48,433 bases of DNA from Candidatus Uhrbacteria bacterium GW2011_GWF2_39_13 (GTDB taxonomy: Bacteria > Patescibacteriota > Patescibacteriia > UBA9934 > GWF2-40-263), in the NCBI GenBank assembly GCA_000993535.1, contig LBWG01000005.1:1-48433 (forward strand), given 5' to 3'. Position numbers and translations under genes: made by a program. The notes under the pieces were generated by a model. It saw only the letters and a program-made list of their open reading frames with translations. It was not told the DNA's origin and ran no database searches. Below, piece after piece: positions 8,806 through 18,321 of this stretch. The stretch's first letter is position 1, and every line of letters starts with the position of its first letter.

Positions 8806-8885
8806 TCTTATAGACATCTTATAGACATCTTATATCAACTTATAGACTCGGCATTCTCATTTCCAGATGATGTCTTATAGATGTC
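8805..8885. repeat. Helically phased direct repeats upstream of greA
   Basis: The core cttatagac occurs at 8807, 8818 and 8839, with degenerate copies at 8829 (cttatatca) and 8874 (cttatagat). Spacings of 11, 11 and 10 bp are close to one DNA turn, and the last gap of 35 bp is about three turns. The array abuts the greA -35 box. It could be a cooperative activator site or intrinsically curved DNA. Confidence 0.75.
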
Positions 8886-8913
8886 ATTATTGTAGAGATT
8901 TTCATATTAGTTT

Positions 8914-10866
8914 TTACTCTCCATTGGTAAACCACCAATCCAAAATGGATTTTGCTAGTGGGACAGCTGCATCGTTACTTTCCCCTCCTTCTTCTATTAA
9001 AACAATAAGAGCGAGTGTGGGTGAAAGATAGGGTCCAAAACCGGTAAACCAAGAATGATAGGGTGTATCCCCGAATGTTTGAGCCGTTCCTGTTTTTCCT
9101 GCGATCTCAACAGAAATATTTTTTAACGATTGTGCACTTCCAGAAGTAACAGTTTGACGCATACCCTGTCGAACAATGGAAAGAGCATTTTTATCCAAGC
9201 CTTCTATGGTTATTGGCGTTTCGTGAACAATCGTATTGATACCAAATCCATCAGCAGATTCAATAAGATATGGTTTAACCTTTTGTCCACCGTTGGCAAT
9301 GATGGCTGTTGCAACAGCCATCTGTAATGGAGTTGTTAAAAAATCTCCTTGACCAATAGCTAAATGATACGTATCTCCTACATACCAACGTTCTTTTTTG
9401 ATTTCTTCTTTCCATTCCTTTGAAGGTAAAAATCCATCTGCTTCGCTAGGAAGATCTATTCCTGTGGGAGATCCGAAGCCAAATCTACTTGCATATTCGT
9501 TAATGCGTGAAACACCCAAACCAGTTGTCGCATCATAACCTCCGCCGATAATATAAAAAAAGGTATTCACAGACTCAGAAATAGCTTTTCGTACATCTGT
9601 CACCCCGTGACCCCCTTCTTTCCAATCAGGAAAAAACCATTGACCAATACGAAGTCCTCCCGTTGAAAGAAAAGAAGTATGTTCACCAATAATTGATTCT
9701 GCTAAAGCGGCATAAGCAATAATAGGTTTAAGCGTTGATCCTGAAGGAAATTCTCCGGCAATGGCACGAGGAAATAAAGGGTGATCTTCGTTATTCAATA
9801 ATGCATCGTATCGATTCTGACCAATACCATCAACGAATTCGTTTGCATCAAATGTTGGTAAACTCACCAAGGCTCTCACAGCACCTGATCTTGGATCAAT
9901 CGCTACAACGGATCCACGGGAAACTCCTACACGATCAAAAGTTAGTTGTAATTGTTGTTCAATATATTTTTGAAAAGAAGCATCGATACTTAATGTAAGA
10001 TTTGACCCCAAGACCGGATCTTCTTTTGAAAGAATACTCTTTTTGTTTCCTAGAGCATCTACTTCATAAATTAATGTACCAGGAATTCCACGCAAAAGAG
10101 ATTCATATTGAAATTCAATACCTGTTTTACCTACCAAATCAATTAGTTGGTAATTTTTTTCTTTATAACGCTCCAAATCGGTGACACTTAAAGGACCTGT
10201 ATAACCAATAATGTGTGAAAAAGAAGGAACAGAGGAAGAGTAAACACGTTTTGTCCTTGTATTCAATGAAAATCCAGGAAAATGTTTCATTTCAATCGCA
10301 AGACGTATGGCTGATTCATACGGTAGGTCATCTTCAATCGCAATGGGGTCATAGGGATGGGAACTATATTGAGAAATAAGCAAATCAAGATCGGTAGGTT
10401 GCAAACCGATGAGTGTGGAGATCTGTTCAAATAGTTTTTCTCGCTCATCTATTTTTGGAAGATCAGCAATCGTCATCGTGAGGATAAACGCCGGTTCGTT
10501 CCAAGCAAGCACTGTTCCTTTTCGATCGTAAATAGTCCCTCTGGAAGGAATAATTAATTCTATGCGTTCTTTGTTTTGATTTGAAAGCGCTTCATATTCC
10601 TTCCCTTGAATAATTTGAAGTTGTGCCGAACGAGCGATAAAAAGAAAAAAAATACTTATGACGATAAAAAGAGAGAGAACCAATCTTTTTTTACGTATAG
10701 AAGGAGTTAGTGTTAATAAACTGCGTTCGTGTTTCCAGAGTTTTTTTTCAAAGGTAATGAATTGTTCTATAGCTGAATCTGAGTCATCTAAATCTAGTTC
10801 ACCATAGCGACCATCTTGTTGGAGGTGAAAGAGAGAGGGTGATGATTTCTGTTTTTTAAAAAACAT
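8914..10866 (-). CDS. mrdA: Penicillin-binding protein 2 (elongation transpeptidase)
   Basis: 650 aa class B penicillin-binding protein that cross-links peptidoglycan in the elongasome. It has a cytoplasmic tail, one membrane helix (about 63-83), an N-terminal pedestal domain and a transpeptidase domain with all three active-site motifs: S377-T-L-K380, SVN in SESVNTFF, and K591-T-G. Length is typical. It is the last gene of the mre operon, 2 bp after mreD, so it is PBP2 of the Rod complex rather than the septal FtsI. Confidence 0.95.
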   Translation of the reverse strand: MFFKKQKSSPSLFHLQQDGRYGELDLDDSDSAIEQFITFEKKLWKHERSLLTLTPSIRKKRLVLSLFIVISIFFLFIARSAQLQIIQGKEYEALSNQNKERIELIIPSRGTIYDRKGTVLAWNEPAFILTMTIADLPKIDEREKLFEQISTLIGLQPTDLDLLISQYSSHPYDPIAIEDDLPYESAIRLAIEMKHFPGFSLNTRTKRVYSSSVPSFSHIIGYTGPLSVTDLERYKEKNYQLIDLVGKTGIEFQYESLLRGIPGTLIYEVDALGNKKSILSKEDPVLGSNLTLSIDASFQKYIEQQLQLTFDRVGVSRGSVVAIDPRSGAVRALVSLPTFDANEFVDGIGQNRYDALLNNEDHPLFPRAIAGEFPSGSTLKPIIAYAALAESIIGEHTSFLSTGGLRIGQWFFPDWKEGGHGVTDVRKAISESVNTFFYIIGGGYDATTGLGVSRINEYASRFGFGSPTGIDLPSEADGFLPSKEWKEEIKKERWYVGDTYHLAIGQGDFLTTPLQMAVATAIIANGGQKVKPYLIESADGFGINTIVHETPITIEGLDKNALSIVRQGMRQTVTSGSAQSLKNISVEIAGKTGTAQTFGDTPYHSWFTGFGPYLSPTLALIVLIEEGGESNDAAVPLAKSILDWWFTNGE

Positions 10867-10868
10867 AC

Positions 10869-11381
10869 CTATTTTCCTTTAAAAAAGAATCGATGAAAAA
10901 TCGAGTGTGTCTGTTTAATAAATGGAAAAAGAAGAAATAGAGTTGAACAACCAAGAAAAACAGCCCATACATTAACTTTCACAATAGCCAACCACGGCAA
11001 AGAGGAATCATTAAAAAAATGAAGAATAAAGATACTCAGAACTTGGGTCACCGTTAAAACAAAAAGACAGATAATCATCGTTGCAGAAATAGCATAAAAT
11101 GAACGATTCGTGAATATCTGTTTGGCTAAAATAATAATGACAATAACTAAAATACTATAAGAAATCGTTTCTAACGGAGCATAGGAAATAGAAAAAAAAT
11201 CCAGAACAATCCCATAAAAAATAAGCCACCACCAGACGTTCGTTTGGTTTAGATATTGATAAAAATAAAGAGTCATCAACAAAAGAAAAGGTGTTCGATC
11301 AAATGGAAAAGGAAGAGCAAAAATAAAACTGACCTGTAGGGTAAGAAAAAAAAGAAAAAGAAAAATTCCTGTTTTTATCAT
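10869..11381 (-). CDS. mreD: MreD-like rod-shape membrane protein
   Basis: 170 aa, almost entirely hydrophobic with about five or six membrane helices. Primary sequence is weakly conserved in MreD; the assignment rests on size, topology and position between mreC and mrdA. It overlaps mreC by 4 bp and is 2 bp from mrdA. Confidence 0.8.
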   Translation of the reverse strand: MIKTGIFLFLFFLTLQVSFIFALPFPFDRTPFLLLMTLYFYQYLNQTNVWWWLIFYGIVLDFFSISYAPLETISYSILVIVIIILAKQIFTNRSFYAISATMIICLFVLTVTQVLSIFILHFFNDSSLPWLAIVKVNVWAVFLGCSTLFLLFPFIKQTHSIFHRFFFKGK

Positions 11382-12190
11382 GGAGAGGATGGTTGTTTAT
11401 TTATAAGAACAAGAACTGAGTCAATGCGACGAATATCAACAAGAGGTTCAATGATAGCCTCTTGAAATGGAGAACCTATTTCTTGTTTAACTGTGTTTAC
11501 AATTCCTACAAGTAAACCGCTGGGGATTGATAATTCTAAACCCGAAGTAACTACAAGATCATTTTTTTGGATTTGTTCATCGATAGGGATGAAGCTGATT
11601 TTTAACAAATCGCTCATTGTTCCACTTGTAACTCCAATGGTGCGACTTTCATTAAGAAGACTGACAGCGATGGCTTGTGTCAAATCTGTCGCGGTTGTGA
11701 CGGTTGAAGAATCTTTTCTCACATCTGATATTTTTCCAACAAATATTCCCTCTTGAGCAAGAACGGGAGTACCTAACTCGATTCCTTGATTACTCCCTAC
11801 ATCAATCACAAAACGACTGACCGTTTGTGAAATACTTTTTGTCATAATGTTAGCTGGAATATAAGAAAACGGAGAACGTTGAACAAAATTGAGCTCTTTT
11901 TTTAGGTGTTCATTTTCATCTTTTAATTGTTCAAAGATCATTCGTTCCACAGCAATATGACTACGTTGTTGGTAAAGCTCTTCTAATTCATGAGGGGTTA
12001 TTGAACGAGATTTTGACCACCAAAAGAGATTATCAGAAAATGACGTTGCTAACGAAACCAAAGGATGAGTGATTTCACTGGCTGTTTTTGTTAGAAAGTC
12101 TCTAAAAAGAAAAGAAAAAAAGAATAAAAAAAATGATATTAAAATAATAACCGGTTTATATTTATTTTTTCCAGCAAATCCAGGTTTCAT
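11378..12190 (-). CDS. mreC: Rod shape-determining protein MreC
   Basis: 270 aa. It has one membrane helix (about 13-31), a short coiled coil (about 70-100) and a periplasmic beta-domain with VDVGSNQGIELGTPVL and TSGLELSIPSGLLVG, both typical of MreC. It links the cytoplasmic MreB filaments to the wall-synthesis enzymes. It lies 53 bp after mreB and overlaps mreD by 4 bp. Confidence 0.93.
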   Translation of the reverse strand: MKPGFAGKNKYKPVIILISFFLFFFSFLFRDFLTKTASEITHPLVSLATSFSDNLFWWSKSRSITPHELEELYQQRSHIAVERMIFEQLKDENEHLKKELNFVQRSPFSYIPANIMTKSISQTVSRFVIDVGSNQGIELGTPVLAQEGIFVGKISDVRKDSSTVTTATDLTQAIAVSLLNESRTIGVTSGTMSDLLKISFIPIDEQIQKNDLVVTSGLELSIPSGLLVGIVNTVKQEIGSPFQEAIIEPLVDIRRIDSVLVLINKQPSSP

Positions 12191-12243
12191 ACCAAGTCGT
12201 TTTTGAAATCAATCTGAAATTCGCTCCTTTTTAAACTGATATG

Positions 12244-13296
12244 TTAAATGATACTTCCCTCTGTTGCCGAAGGTAGTGAAATATCTTTGAGTAATTCAGG
12301 GTCTTCTAAGAGTAAACCTGCTCCGCGTACAACACACGTAAGAGGATCATCTGCCACACGTACAGGAATAGCCGCTTGTCTTGAAATAAGAACGTCCATC
12401 CCTCGTAATAAAGCTCCTCCTCCTGTTAGGACAATTCCTCGTTCATAAATATCTGCCACAAGTTCAGGAGGAGTGGTCTCAAGAGTTGCTTTGATATTTT
12501 CTACAATTGTTTTTACAGATCTATGTATAGCTTCTCGTATTTGAGTATCATTTATGATGATTTCTTTTGGAAGCCCTGTGAGTAAATCTCTTCCGCGCAT
12601 TTCAATTTCAAGTGGTTCATCTGGTTCAATAGCTGTTCCGATTCTCATTTTTAAACGCTCGGCAATTCGTTCACCTACAAGTAGATTAAATGAGTCGCGA
12701 GCGTATTGAATAATATTTTTATTCATCTCATCACCAGCGATATCTAAAGACTTCCAGGTTACAACACCAGCAAGAGACATGACAGCGATTTCTGTTGTTC
12801 CTCCCCCAATATCAACTACCATCATTCCCAAAGATTCAGACAGAGGCAAACGAGCCCCTAAAGCCGCAAGTAATGGATTTTCAACCAGATAGACTTTTCG
12901 TGCGCCAGCAGAAAGCGCTGCGTCTTCAATCGCCTTTCGTTCCACTTCTGTTGTTTCTAAAGGGACGCCGATTACGACACTGGGTCGCGGAATAATCGTA
13001 AACGATTCGTCATGAACTTTATCAATAAAAAATTTCAACATTTTTTCTGTAACTTCAAAATCTGAAATGACTCCTTTGGAAAGCGGACGCGTAATTTGAA
13101 TATGTGGCGGAGTTTTTCCCAACATGTCTTTTGCATCTTTTCCTACGGATAAAATTTGATCTGTTCGCGTGTTTACTGCCACGACAGAAGGTTCGTTAAT
13201 GACAATACCGCCGTCTTTTGAATAGACGAGCGTATTGGATGTTCCAAGATCTATCCCGAGATCTTTTGAAAATTTGCCCAATAATTTATTAAACAT
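12244..13296 (-). CDS. mreB: Rod shape-determining protein MreB (actin-like)
   Basis: 350 aa actin-fold ATPase that forms membrane-bound filaments guiding lateral wall synthesis. Phosphate-binding motifs DLGTSNTLVY (near the N-terminus) and VDIGGGTTEIAVMS are present, as is the adenosine motif LTGGGALLRGMD. Length is standard. It leads the mreB-mreC-mreD-mrdA operon, with a good promoter just upstream. Presence of the full set implies elongated growth. Confidence 0.97.
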   Translation of the reverse strand: MFNKLLGKFSKDLGIDLGTSNTLVYSKDGGIVINEPSVVAVNTRTDQILSVGKDAKDMLGKTPPHIQITRPLSKGVISDFEVTEKMLKFFIDKVHDESFTIIPRPSVVIGVPLETTEVERKAIEDAALSAGARKVYLVENPLLAALGARLPLSESLGMMVVDIGGGTTEIAVMSLAGVVTWKSLDIAGDEMNKNIIQYARDSFNLLVGERIAERLKMRIGTAIEPDEPLEIEMRGRDLLTGLPKEIIINDTQIREAIHRSVKTIVENIKATLETTPPELVADIYERGIVLTGGGALLRGMDVLISRQAAIPVRVADDPLTCVVRGAGLLLEDPELLKDISLPSATEGSII

Positions 13297-13299
13297 AAA

Positions 13300-13346
13300 A
13301 GAGGTCTAACCTCTGCGATTGTATCCTATTAAAACACAAGTTTCAA
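13300..13346 (-). promoter_or_regulatory. mreB promoter with leader hairpin
   Basis: Minus strand TTGAAA (13341-13346), 17 bp spacer, TACAAT (13318-13323). The short leader holds a 6-bp stem with a 3-base loop (13300-13314) directly before TTTATG. The hairpin may protect the 5' end or modulate initiation; no Shine-Dalgarno is seen. Confidence 0.7.
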
Positions 13347-13402
13347 GCTTGACATTGAACATTTTTGGTGTTCATCTCTAGGAATCTCTGCATGATCTTT
13401 GT

Positions 13403-14185
13403 TTAAACGAATAGTTTCATTCTCTTTTCGGCAACCTTGAAGTATTTTTTATCTTTCTCAATCCCTATCCATTGTCTCCCAAGTTTTTGTGCCACAAAAG
13501 TTGTTGTTCCACTACCTAAAAATGGATCAAGAACAATATCGTCCTTATTTGAGGAGGCAAGAATAATGCGGCGTAACATTTCTTCTGGCTTTTGTGTAGG
13601 ATGAATTGCTCTGTTGTCCTTTCCTCTGATTCTTTCTTTTCCTTGAACGAGAGGTAGTTGCCAAACATCCCGCATTTGTTTAAGAGAACCGTCTTTTTGT
13701 TTGTCTGGGTTTAATTTTTTTAATTCTTCATAGTTAAAAATCCATTTTTTGCCTTTTACCGCCCAAACCACAAATTCAGTAGAGTGGGTAAAAACTCGTC
13801 TTGTCATGTTTGGCATCGCATTTGTTTTTTGCCAAGTAATGATGTTGTTAATTTTAAAATCCAATTGTTTCAAAACAATCATTACTTCTGCGATATTGTG
13901 ATAAGTGCAGGATATATAAATTGATCCGCCGTCTTTCAAAGTGCGATAAGCGCCGCCAATCCATTTTCGAGTAAACTGTAGGTATTCTGGTGCAGTCATC
14001 CTGTCCCATGCTTCATTTACCATGTACCAATCGCCACCTGTTTTGTTGCCCTTCCAATGCAAGCCATTGCCAGACAAGTTATATGGTGGATCGGCAAAAA
14101 TAAGATCAACAGACTCTTTATCAATTTTTGATTTGAGTATGTCTATACAATCATCGTTGTAGATAATGTTTGTTTTCATACTCAT
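13403..14185 (-). CDS. Beta-class DNA adenine/cytosine-N4 methyltransferase
   Basis: 260 aa SAM-dependent DNA methyltransferase. The catalytic motif DPPY (in [10 protein letters not shown]) comes before the SAM motif DPFLGSGTT near the C-terminus, the beta-class order. The sequence resembles DpnA-type adenine enzymes. It follows the endonuclease gene by 3 bp and is the third gene of the restriction cassette. An asymmetric type IIS site needs separate protection of each strand, which would explain two methyltransferases in one operon. An alternative start at 14179 is possible. Confidence 0.9.
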   Translation of the reverse strand: MSMKTNIIYNDDCIDILKSKIDKESVDLIFADPPYNLSGNGLHWKGNKTGGDWYMVNEAWDRMTAPEYLQFTRKWIGGAYRTLKDGGSIYISCTYHNIAEVMIVLKQLDFKINNIITWQKTNAMPNMTRRVFTHSTEFVVWAVKGKKWIFNYEELKKLNPDKQKDGSLKQMRDVWQLPLVQGKERIRGKDNRAIHPTQKPEEMLRRIILASSNKDDIVLDPFLGSGTTTFVAQKLGRQWIGIEKDKKYFKVAEKRMKLFV

Positions 14186-14188
14186 AAA

Positions 14189-16024
14189 TTAAAATGTTAA
14201 GCTCTTTTGCCATGACGAAATGGACGCAGGAATATTTTTGAGCCACTCGTTAGATTCGTTAAATGAATTTGATGAATTAATTATTTCATCATATAATCTG
14301 GCAATTTCGCCATGCTTCAAAAACTTATTCTCCGCTTTTATTTGAATCAGAATATTTAAAAGAGAGACGAAGTCACTTATTGATAGGGGAATTATTTTTT
14401 GTTTGCTGCCTTCGTACTCATATTTTATGGCAGTCCAAAAAGTATTGATTGTATCTCTGTGCATTTTAGGGGCTATGAACAAGCAGTAAGAGTTTTTATC
14501 ACTGTGCTTGCTTTCAAAGTCTCTCAAGTGTCTCATGACGGGCTGACCTTCGTTGTACCACTGGTCGCGCCCGGTCAACATCGTCACTTCGCAAATAGCA
14601 TTGAAACTCTCATAAAAGCATTCTATATCCGGCGTGTTGGCTGGTGCTGTAAATGTTGGTTCGTTGTCGTCTCCAACAGGATAATTTGGCTGTATTTTTA
14701 GCGCGTCATTTAGAGCATGCAAGCCGAGTGATGACAATTTTTCTAGTAATACAGGCTTATCATCGGCATTAAAAATATTTTCCAACTCTTGAATATAGGA
14801 TTTTATCGCTTCTGTGTCTTGAGATTTTCTGTGAGCCTCTTGATCTTGTAAGTTCCTTCGGTATTTTCTAAGTTCAGCAATGTATGTTTTAAGTTCAGCT
14901 TCGTGAAATTTTGAATAGTCCTGTATTTTAAGAGCGTCTACGCCTAATTCGGTTTCATAAGACTGAACATCTTCAATAAGTTTGGCGATAATTTCAATGT
15001 ACTTTTCTTTTGTTTCCCAAGGTAGCTGTGGTTGTGAAATGTCGGAAATATAATCTAAATATTTTTCTTTTAAAGCAAATGTTTTAGATTGAGCATTGTC
15101 AAAATTCAGCAAGACATTTATTTCAACCGATCTTCTTCGCTCCAAGTCAACATAAAAACTGCCACCGCGAATATAGATGTAGTTAGTTAATCGGAAGTAT
15201 CTAATGGCATTATCGCCGTAATCCTTCAAATTTTTGAGTAGTTTTTTTATTTTTTTTGAATCATCAGATTGAAGAAATTCTTTTGCAAAAGTAGTTTTAT
15301 ACTGATCAAAAATGGCCTTTTGTTCTTGTTTATTTTTTCCGTTCAATTGTTGTCGTAGAGCAATAATTTTTTCGGCATATGAATCTATATCATCAAAGTT
15401 GATTAACAATGGTCCAAATAATGAAAATTCTGCCTTACTGATGCCTTTGTCTTTTTCTCCCAATGCAAAAGATTTTTCGTTTACTTTTTGTATAAGGTGA
15501 AGTACCCCAATAAATGGCTTTATGTTATAGCCGTCAACCAATTTGTAACCAGAATTGTCAGGGTTGGGCAATTGCCATTTTATAAAGCTACTAAAAAATA
15601 TGTCTGAAAGATCATATTTATTAGATAAAAAGTCTTTGCCAAATGGTGTTATCTCTAAAATTTTATTTCGTAATCTTACAAACCCAAATTTTTTAAAAGG
15701 GTTAAAGGATTGTCGCCCTCGCATTGATGGATCTTCGTAATTTTTGCTATCAAACATTTCTTTAGCTTCATCGAAAGTTAAAGCATGTGAAAAATCAGTG
15801 AATATTTTTTTGTGGGCTTCTGATAAGCCATTTAAGAATTGCTGAGAAAAACCAGTATCTTCATTGTGTCCATATAATCGATGCTGAATCAAAAAAATTT
15901 GAAAATTTATCTGATTTTCTTTTGTCCACTCAAGACCAACAAAATTATCGACTAATACTCGTAGTTGTTCTCTTAGTCGGTAAGGACTTCTAGTAGTTGT
16001 TGTTATTGACCAAGGTTTTTTCAT
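14189..16024 (-). CDS. AlwI-family type IIS restriction endonuclease
   Basis: 611 aa. The N-terminal KPWSITTTTRSPYRLREQL and the overall length match the AlwI family, whose characterised member recognises GGATC and cuts a few bases outside the site. Recognition here is inferred, not shown. The gene lies 4 bp after the RadC-methyltransferase gene and 3 bp before the second methyltransferase. No frameshift or stop interrupts it, so the system looks intact. Confidence 0.85.
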   Translation of the reverse strand: MKKPWSITTTTRSPYRLREQLRVLVDNFVGLEWTKENQINFQIFLIQHRLYGHNEDTGFSQQFLNGLSEAHKKIFTDFSHALTFDEAKEMFDSKNYEDPSMRGRQSFNPFKKFGFVRLRNKILEITPFGKDFLSNKYDLSDIFFSSFIKWQLPNPDNSGYKLVDGYNIKPFIGVLHLIQKVNEKSFALGEKDKGISKAEFSLFGPLLINFDDIDSYAEKIIALRQQLNGKNKQEQKAIFDQYKTTFAKEFLQSDDSKKIKKLLKNLKDYGDNAIRYFRLTNYIYIRGGSFYVDLERRRSVEINVLLNFDNAQSKTFALKEKYLDYISDISQPQLPWETKEKYIEIIAKLIEDVQSYETELGVDALKIQDYSKFHEAELKTYIAELRKYRRNLQDQEAHRKSQDTEAIKSYIQELENIFNADDKPVLLEKLSSLGLHALNDALKIQPNYPVGDDNEPTFTAPANTPDIECFYESFNAICEVTMLTGRDQWYNEGQPVMRHLRDFESKHSDKNSYCLFIAPKMHRDTINTFWTAIKYEYEGSKQKIIPLSISDFVSLLNILIQIKAENKFLKHGEIARLYDEIINSSNSFNESNEWLKNIPASISSWQKSLTF

Positions 16025-16028
16025 AGTT

Positions 16029-17831
16029 TTAGTTTACTTTGCAATAAAAAATTCTTTCCGCATTTCCGTCGCCATTACTTTTACCTGCGGTAAAGGCTTT
16101 GTAGTCTCTTTCAAAAATTTCGACTTTTCCTTTATTTTTCAATATTCTCAAAATATCATTGTCGGAAATTCTGGCATTTGATCTTCCGTCTTTGGAATCG
16201 CCTGTATTATTATAAGACAATAAGATGTGTTTACAATCCGCATTTCTGATCAAATCTTCAAATACTTGCGTCGCATTTTTGAGACAGTAGGAGCTTTTAA
16301 TATGTGAACGATCCATTTTTTTTGCTACACCTACAACCTCTGGCTTCTTCCACTCGGCAAGATTTTCAAGTAAATGATAAGCATCTGAATATTGGCGTGA
16401 ATTGTAGGGTGGATCAATGTATAAGACATCACTAGAGATTTTTCTAATCAAAATATTTGCGTCTTCTTTGTAAATTTCGTTCGTCGCATTATTTGAGTAA
16501 TCAATATCTGGTGTTAGTAGTTTTACTGATTGAATCATGTCTAAATCTTTGCGAAAAGCATCATAATGTCCAACTGTATTTGCAACTTTGTCAACCGCAT
16601 ATAATAACGAACAAATGAGAGTATTTTTTTCCTCCTCGGTTTCTGTAATCTTCTCTATTTCTTCACGGATAGCTCCAATTTTTCGGGCGTTTTCTAGTGA
16701 AAAATAAGTATTTCCAAAATACTTTGAAAAATAATTATCTTCCGTAGCTTGTAGCTTATTTAGGATTTCTATTTTTTCCGCGATTTTATCAAAATTTGCG
16801 CTTGTACCAAGAAATGCTTTTAAACATGCGTAATTACTAAAAAGCAGGTCATTTGAAATAACTTTTATTTCTGGCTTATTAAATCTCTCGCCAACAACAC
16901 CTGTGCCAGCAAAAATGTCGCAAAATGATTTTATTCCGTTACACTTTTCTAAAACAATATCTTCAATAAAGCCAAGTAATTTATGCTTATTACCCAAATA
17001 TCTTCTATTGTGTAGTTGGAAAGTATTACCTCTGGCCTTTGAAAAATGAAAATGGGATTTTTCAATTTTATTTATCGTTACTTCATAAGGTGTTTTTTCA
17101 ATTTCCAGCAGATCAAAGAGTGTCCCTTGCAAGCCGTCTGCCACATAATCAAAGCTTCTGTTTTGATCTTTTAATTTTTCAAAAAAACTATAATTTCCAC
17201 TTAATGAAACAATGATGAAATCAATGACTGGGATCCCCATTATTTCTCCGGCTTGGGCTATTTTGTTCACGATTTGAGTATCCTTTTTACTAGGAGAAGG
17301 ATCATTCGAAGGATGATTATGCACCAAAATTACACTTGCCGCATTTAGCTCGGTGGCGGGATAAAAAATCTCTCTTGGATGTAATAGTGTTTTATCAAGT
17401 AGCCCAACACTCACAATTTCTTTCCTGAGTAAAACATTCCGTGCGTTTAGATAAAGACAAACAAGGTGTTCTTTCTTTTTGTCTCTTAGGTCGTAGTTTA
17501 ACGAAAAGACATCTTGTGAATTTCTTATAGTAATTTCGTTAGTTACATTGTTATCATAAAATCTTTTGACTAAAGAAATCGCAGCAGTAATTTGTAATGC
17601 TTTTGCTTGTCCAATACCCGAAATTTCTTGCAAATCTTCTACGGTAATATGCAAAAAGTCTTTGCCAAATTTTTTGATGATTTGTTGTGACAACTGTTGA
17701 ACATTTTTCCCTTTGATGCCAGTACCTAACAGGATAGCCAAAAGATCACTTTTTGAAAGTGCATCAGAGCCCTTTTTGAGGAATCTCTCTCTTGGGCGGT
17801 CTATTTTTGGTATATCCTTAATTTTTGCCAT
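16029..17831 (-). CDS. RadC-DNA adenine methyltransferase fusion
   Basis: 600 aa in one uninterrupted frame. Residues 1-223 are a complete RadC: a helix-hairpin-helix (SGIGQAKA, about 64-90) and a JAB/MPN domain whose metal motif is intact (H171-N-H173, S181, D184, with E138 upstream). A linker (about 224-275) leads to an alpha-class adenine methyltransferase starting RRYLGNK, with SAM motif FAGTG (307-311) and catalytic DPPY (473-476). It opens the restriction cassette and presumably protects one strand of the AlwI-type site. RadC function is unsettled in the family; its fusion to a methyltransferase is unusual. A palindrome on its presumed promoter suggests repression. Confidence 0.9.
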   Translation of the reverse strand: MAKIKDIPKIDRPRERFLKKGSDALSKSDLLAILLGTGIKGKNVQQLSQQIIKKFGKDFLHITVEDLQEISGIGQAKALQITAAISLVKRFYDNNVTNEITIRNSQDVFSLNYDLRDKKKEHLVCLYLNARNVLLRKEIVSVGLLDKTLLHPREIFYPATELNAASVILVHNHPSNDPSPSKKDTQIVNKIAQAGEIMGIPVIDFIIVSLSGNYSFFEKLKDQNRSFDYVADGLQGTLFDLLEIEKTPYEVTINKIEKSHFHFSKARGNTFQLHNRRYLGNKHKLLGFIEDIVLEKCNGIKSFCDIFAGTGVVGERFNKPEIKVISNDLLFSNYACLKAFLGTSANFDKIAEKIEILNKLQATEDNYFSKYFGNTYFSLENARKIGAIREEIEKITETEEEKNTLICSLLYAVDKVANTVGHYDAFRKDLDMIQSVKLLTPDIDYSNNATNEIYKEDANILIRKISSDVLYIDPPYNSRQYSDAYHLLENLAEWKKPEVVGVAKKMDRSHIKSSYCLKNATQVFEDLIRNADCKHILLSYNNTGDSKDGRSNARISDNDILRILKNKGKVEIFERDYKAFTAGKSNGDGNAERIFYCKVN

Positions 17832-17856
17832 AAATTGCTTTAAACGGTTGAATCAT

Positions 17857-17890
17857 ATTGTATTTAATGTTCCATCCTTATAAATAAGGA
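17857..17890 (-). promoter_or_regulatory. Possible promoter and operator of the restriction cassette
   Basis: Minus strand TACAAT (17857-17862) lies 25 bp upstream of the RadC-fusion ATG. At the expected -35 position there is no consensus box but a perfect palindrome, tcctta-taaa-taagga (17875-17890). The placement would suit a repressor or controller protein. Confidence 0.4.
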
Positions 17891-17943
17891 ACTTCTTAGG
17901 GCAAAAGAAAGCAATAATCAAATTAGATCTTACAAGAAATTTT

Positions 17944-18321
17944 TCAGCTGCGTTTTGTTGAGATAAAAGCCAATTCAATAAATGAGACAATCATGATGAT
18001 GAGAATTATGGTCCACCATCTAAACCATCCTTGAGAAAGAAGCAGTATGGAAGAAATGAAAATGATGGTCAATAAAATAGCCTGACGAAATGCGCGATAC
18101 GTGATTCTTGAAGAAAGTTCTTTCTCTGAACGCCAAAAACGAAAAATAAGACCTAGTAATGAAATAGTTCCAAAAGAGAGCATACTTAACGTCATGTAAA
18201 AAAGAAAAAAACCTAGATTCCCTGAACGTGCCGGATCGATGCCATAAACAACCACCAGCCAAGAAACCCAAGCTGTAAGCGTGCCAAGAGTCATGAAAAT
18301 AAGATAACTACGAAAGTTCAT
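17944..18321 (-). CDS. Four-helix membrane protein, unknown function
   Basis: 125 aa with four predicted membrane helices (about 7-27, 37-60, 80-100, 103-120) and a basic cytoplasmic loop, FRFWRSEKELSSR. I do not recognise the family. Its start overlaps the end of the DciA-like gene by 14 bp, so the two are co-transcribed. Confidence 0.75.
   Translation of the reverse strand: MNFRSYLIFMTLGTLTAWVSWLVVVYGIDPARSGNLGFFLFYMTLSMLSFGTISLLGLIFRFWRSEKELSSRITYRAFRQAILLTIIFISSILLLSQGWFRWWTIILIIMIVSFIELAFISTKRS

Noticed and set aside
8805-8885. CRISPR array
   Set aside because: The units are only 9-11 bp with no spacers.
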